Assembly (NCBI GenBank): GCA_050955045.1 | Contig: JBPBQV010000021.1 | Location: 21,220-85,219, forward strand | DNA length: 64,000 nucleotides | Reading direction: 5' to 3' | DNA from: Mucilaginibacter_A sp050955045 | GTDB lineage: Bacteria > Bacteroidota > Bacteroidia > Sphingobacteriales > Sphingobacteriaceae | Shown here: piece by piece, positions 61,276-64,000 of the stretch | Numbering within the stretch: the stretch's first letter is position 1 | How the letters are laid out: each line of letters begins with the position of its first letter | Translations under genes and position numbers: made by a program | The notes under the pieces: generated by a model | Told to the model about the DNA's origin: nothing | Database searches by the model: none | What the model saw: only the letters and a program-made list of their open reading frames with translations

Positions 61276-63156
61276 ATGAAACACTTGTTCGCATTGTTAA
61301 TTCTTGCAAGCATTGTTCGGTCTGCTTCCGCACAGCAAACACAAAAACCAATGCTTTATGGCAATAGTTGGATGGCTATTACCGGCAAACCATTGGCTGC
61401 AACAGCTGGTGCAATGACGTTTCAAAAGGGCGGAAATGCAGTAGATGCTGCCTGCGCCATGCTGGCTGCTGCCTGCACCATGTGGGATACGCTGAGTTGG
61501 GGTGGAGAAACACAAGCTTTAATCTATAATCCAAAAACCAAAAAAGTTGTTGCCATCAACGCCATGGGTTTTGCGCCAACCGGTGCAACTGCCGATTTTT
61601 TTAAAAGTAAAGGCTACAATTTCCCGCCGGAATATGGCCCTTTGGCAGCTACCACGCCTGGCACACCTGGCGGCATTATCTACATGCTTGTCAATTTTGG
61701 AACCATGAGTTTAGAACAAGTGCTTGCACCTGCTATGCACATGGCAGCTGGTTACGCGATAGAAGCACAGGCTGCTAACACGATGGAACGCGATAAAGAA
61801 AGATTGAAACAATGGCCGTACAGTAAAAAAGTATTTTTAACGCATCCTGGAGAAAAACGCGAAGCACCGGAGGCCGGTGAAATTTTTGTACAAAAAGATT
61901 TGCTGGAAACGCTTACTAAAATGGTTTCTGCTGAAAAAACCGCGTTACAAAAAGGAAAAAGCCGCAAGGAAGCTTTGATGGCTGCTTATGATCGTTTTTA
62001 TAAAGGAGATATTGCGCAAGAATTTGTACGCGGCTGTCAGGAGCAAGGCGGCCTAATCACCATGCAGGATCTGGCTAAATGGAAACCTGTTGAAGAAGAA
62101 CCGTTAAAGGTTAATTACAAAGGCATCGATGTGTATAAGTTACAGCAATGGACGCAAGGGCCGATGATGCTTCAGACGTTAAATATTCTGGAAAATTTTG
62201 ATTTAAAAAGTATGGGTTATAACAGTTCAAAGTATATTCATACGGTTTATCAGGCTATGAACCTTGCTTTTGCAGATCGTGATTTTTATTATGGCGATGC
62301 TTATGCGCAACCATTGGAACCTATGAAAGGATTATTAAGCAAAGAATATGCAAAGCAACGTGCTTCGTTGATAAATGGTGACAAGAATAATCCAAAGATT
62401 GGCCCCGGCAATCCTTATCCTTTTGAAGGTAGAGTAAATCCTTATTTAAACTTGCTTAAATCGAGAGGTTATGAAATGGATACCACCAAACGCAACTTTG
62501 CACCAAAGCATGATTTAGGAAATAATTCTCCCAAAGAAGAATATCAGGACAGGATGTGGAGAGGAACTACTTCCGTAGAAGCAGCTGATAAAGAAGGTTG
62601 GATCGTTTCGATTACACCCAGCGGCGGCTGGCTGCCGGCGTGCATTGCCGGAAACACAGGCGTAGGTATGAGTCAGCGAATGCAAAGTTTTGTGCTCGAT
62701 TCTGCTTTAAATCCATTTAATGTAGTGGCTCCCGGTAAAAGGCCGCGGGTAACGTTATCACCATCTTTGTTTTTGAAAGATGGTAAACCGTATTTATCGG
62801 CTGCGGTGCAAGGCGGCGATACGCAGGACCAGAATTTGTTGCAGTTTTTTTTAAATGTTGCAGAATTTGACATGACTGTACAAAAAGCATCCGAAGCAGC
62901 CAATTTCAACACCAACCAGCTTTGGCTTTCTTTGGGTGGAAATAAAACTTCTGACCGCGAACCTAAACCGGGACAAATATTATTAAACAACAATACCACT
63001 GAAGCTACCCGCAATGAATTGAAAAAAATGGGTTATGTGTTAAGTTTTGCAGAACGTACCAGCGGCCCGATCAACGCCATTTATTTCGATTGGAAACACG
63101 GCAGCTTTTGGGGAGGTTCCAGTAATCATGGCGAAGATTACGGAATTGGCTGGTAA
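61276..63156 (+). CDS. ggt: Gamma-glutamyltransferase-like Ntn hydrolase (secreted)
   Basis: A 626-residue secreted Ntn-hydrolase precursor that would self-cleave and transfer or hydrolyse gamma-glutamyl groups such as glutathione. Signal peptide about 1-19 (ending ASAQ). GMTFQKGGNAVDAACAMLAAACT-type and ATTPGTPGGIIYMLVNFG segments are the family signatures. The nucleophile site reads WRGTTSVEAADKEG with Thr431/Thr432, in place of the TTHLSVVD form; the oxyanion/GG motif SGGWLPACIAGNTGVG follows. The His to Ser change after TT and the long C-terminal region suggest a distinct subgroup. Confidence 0.87.
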   Translation: MKHLFALLILASIVRSASAQQTQKPMLYGNSWMAITGKPLAATAGAMTFQKGGNAVDAACAMLAAACTMWDTLSWGGETQALIYNPKTKKVVAINAMGFAPTGATADFFKSKGYNFPPEYGPLAATTPGTPGGIIYMLVNFGTMSLEQVLAPAMHMAAGYAIEAQAANTMERDKERLKQWPYSKKVFLTHPGEKREAPEAGEIFVQKDLLETLTKMVSAEKTALQKGKSRKEALMAAYDRFYKGDIAQEFVRGCQEQGGLITMQDLAKWKPVEEEPLKVNYKGIDVYKLQQWTQGPMMLQTLNILENFDLKSMGYNSSKYIHTVYQAMNLAFADRDFYYGDAYAQPLEPMKGLLSKEYAKQRASLINGDKNNPKIGPGNPYPFEGRVNPYLNLLKSRGYEMDTTKRNFAPKHDLGNNSPKEEYQDRMWRGTTSVEAADKEGWIVSITPSGGWLPACIAGNTGVGMSQRMQSFVLDSALNPFNVVAPGKRPRVTLSPSLFLKDGKPYLSAAVQGGDTQDQNLLQFFLNVAEFDMTVQKASEAANFNTNQLWLSLGGNKTSDREPKPGQILLNNNTTEATRNELKKMGYVLSFAERTSGPINAIYFDWKHGSFWGGSSNHGEDYGIGW

Positions 63157-63228
63157 TGTTGAATTGAAGTTTTTGAATTAATTTCAAAATTTCAGCTACC
63201 TTATCAAACAGAAACTTCTCAATTTTTA

Positions 63229-63246
63229 GGTGATAAAAGAAGCATC
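63229..63246 (-). repeat. Dispersed motif A copy downstream of ggt
   Basis: AGGTGATAAAAGAAGCATCA, preceded by TTTTT: the reverse complement of the extended layout at 59602. Confidence 0.6.
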
Positions 63247-63277
63247 AGGCAAAATTAAATCTGAATAAATTTTTAAA

Positions 63278-63310
63278 CAAACGGTACAACTAATTAAATT
63301 GTACCGTTTG
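63278..63310. repeat. Perfect 12-bp inverted repeat between ggt and the NmrA-like gene
   Basis: CAAACGGTACAA and TTGTACCGTTTG with a nine-base spacer. It lies between convergent genes and could be a bidirectional terminator, but T runs are poor. Confidence 0.75.
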
Positions 63311-63388
63311 TCAGGTTTTTGCTTTTGATGAAGATAGATATGCAATTTTATCCTATTCACACAAAAAAAATTTACAAAATACAGCTGC

Positions 63389-64000
63389 TTAAAGCCTGGA
63401 AATCACATCCGAAGCAGTTGCCCACTTAATATTTGGGTAACGTTCGTTGTCAAGCGGATTATTCTGAACACTAAACATACTGTGCATGTATTGGCTTTGC
63501 TGCCAGCTGGCATACAACTGGTTTTCACCTTCGGGATGTGCGGCCCTTTCGCTTTTGTTGTGTTCAGAAAGTGATGCTAAACTTCCCATTGGAACCAGCT
63601 TAAATTCTGTTTTTTTAACTTCCGTTCCGATAGCTGCTATTTCATTTGCACTGATCTGGAAACTGGCAATTCTTAAAATTTCAGGTGTTGTAGCATCTAA
63701 AGCTGCCGCAGCTGTAAAGTCGGCGGTATTGGCTTTTGTGGTGAAATCAACTTTCCAGTCTGCATCTCCCCAAAAGCCAACTGTATTATTTTTAAGGTTA
63801 TAAAAAGGCGTATTGTACCTTAAAATATCTGTAAAAGCACCATTTAAAATAGAAGTTGCGGCAATATTTGCTTTAGAAAGATGCGTATGAAATTCTTTTC
63901 TCAAATCAAAATTTCGGTTTTCACCTTCGGGGAGTTTTGTAAAATCCGTTGCAAAATCAGACGGAATAAAGCGTGGCACACCTGCAGCTACTGCTGCATT
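63389..64000 (-). CDS. NmrA-like/atypical SDR NAD(P)-binding protein, C-terminal part (5' end outside window)
   Basis: The frame stays open to the window edge, so the true start is beyond 64000; the visible GTG at 63979 is inside the gene. VAAGVPRFIPSDFATDFTKLPEGENRNFDLRKEF carries the RFIPSDF catalytic-region signature of the NmrA/isoflavone-reductase-like group, with Lys in the following helix, then SILNGAFTDIL. The N-terminal Rossmann dinucleotide loop is not visible. Likely an NAD(P)H-dependent reductase or redox-sensing regulator; substrate unknown. Confidence 0.8.
   Translation of the reverse strand, partial: NAAVAAGVPRFIPSDFATDFTKLPEGENRNFDLRKEFHTHLSKANIAATSILNGAFTDILRYNTPFYNLKNNTVGFWGDADWKVDFTTKANTADFTAAAALDATTPEILRIASFQISANEIAAIGTEVKKTEFKLVPMGSLASLSEHNKSERAAHPEGENQLYASWQQSQYMHSMFSVQNNPLDNERYPNIKWATASDVISRL

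Noticed and set aside
1..64000. tRNA, rRNA, riboswitch or CRISPR array
   Set aside because: No gap shows a cloverleaf, regularly spaced repeats or a known riboswitch core by eye; a covariance-model search was not possible.

Overview
The window looks like a chromosomal segment of a Bacteroidota bacterium, most likely Sphingobacteriaceae (Pedobacter/Mucilaginibacter-like). The grounds are an AT-rich base composition, a SusC/SusD pair, a Bacteroidota-type FtsL and FtsZ C-terminus, a small histone H1-like protein, a CtlX-type citrulline hydrolase, few Shine-Dalgarno sequences, and a few promoter-like TAnnTTTG hexamer-type boxes just before genes. The assignment rests on family recognition only. 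I saw no tRNA, rRNA, CRISPR array, insertion sequence or phage gene; almost all of the DNA is coding and gaps are short.

Layout. 1-5.1 kb: the end of a glycosyltransferase, a WecA/TagO-like sugar-phosphate transferase, GAPDH, an unknown small protein, a GNAT acetyltransferase and pgk. 5.2-7.1 kb: a secreted CocE-type hydrolase. 7.3-23.0 kb: a complete Bacteroidota dcw (division and cell wall) cluster in the order mraZ-rsmH-ftsL-ftsI-murE-mraY-murD-ftsW-murG-murC-ftsQ-ftsA-ftsZ, without murF and ddl, preceded by three GTGGTA repeats at 10-bp spacing that are a good MraZ operator candidate. 23.1-24.8 kb: a PLP acyl-transferase of the serine-palmitoyltransferase type and a histone H1-like protein. 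24.8-30.2 kb, minus strand: dapA, ligA, a DUF1634/TauE membrane pair and an MpaB-type oxygenase. 30.2-36.5 kb: an arginine group (decarboxylase, CtlX, arginine deiminase-like protein, argS). 36.8-41.3 kb: SusC/SusD. 42.2-44.3 kb: glgB. 44.4-47.0 kb: response regulator, histidine kinase, 7TM protein and a small Cys-containing protein in a row. 47.3-51.9 kb: a sugar-metabolism group (second GAPDH, a kinase-fold protein with a broken phosphate loop, pfkA, a NrtR-like regulator with a broken Nudix box, an intact kinase-fold paralogue). 52-64 kb: threonine aldolase, two aldo-keto reductases, a DUF1338 enzyme, two lipoproteins, topoisomerase IB, a KgtP-like transporter, gamma-glutamyltransferase and the end of an NmrA-like reductase.

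The most unusual signal is not a gene. Two related short motifs, ATGCTTCTTTTA (A) and RCTGTTTTTATC (B), recur across the window on both strands, mostly in intergenic spaces within tens of bases of a start or stop codon, and often within a longer shared frame GATRCT(TC or GT)TTTTATC followed by an ATAAAA/CTAAAA box. I counted 19 exact copies of A plus several one-base variants, and about a dozen copies of B. Base composition alone predicts far fewer than one. Some copies form inverted pairs or perfect hairpins, and one forms part of the ftsW start codon. No annotated gene explains them.
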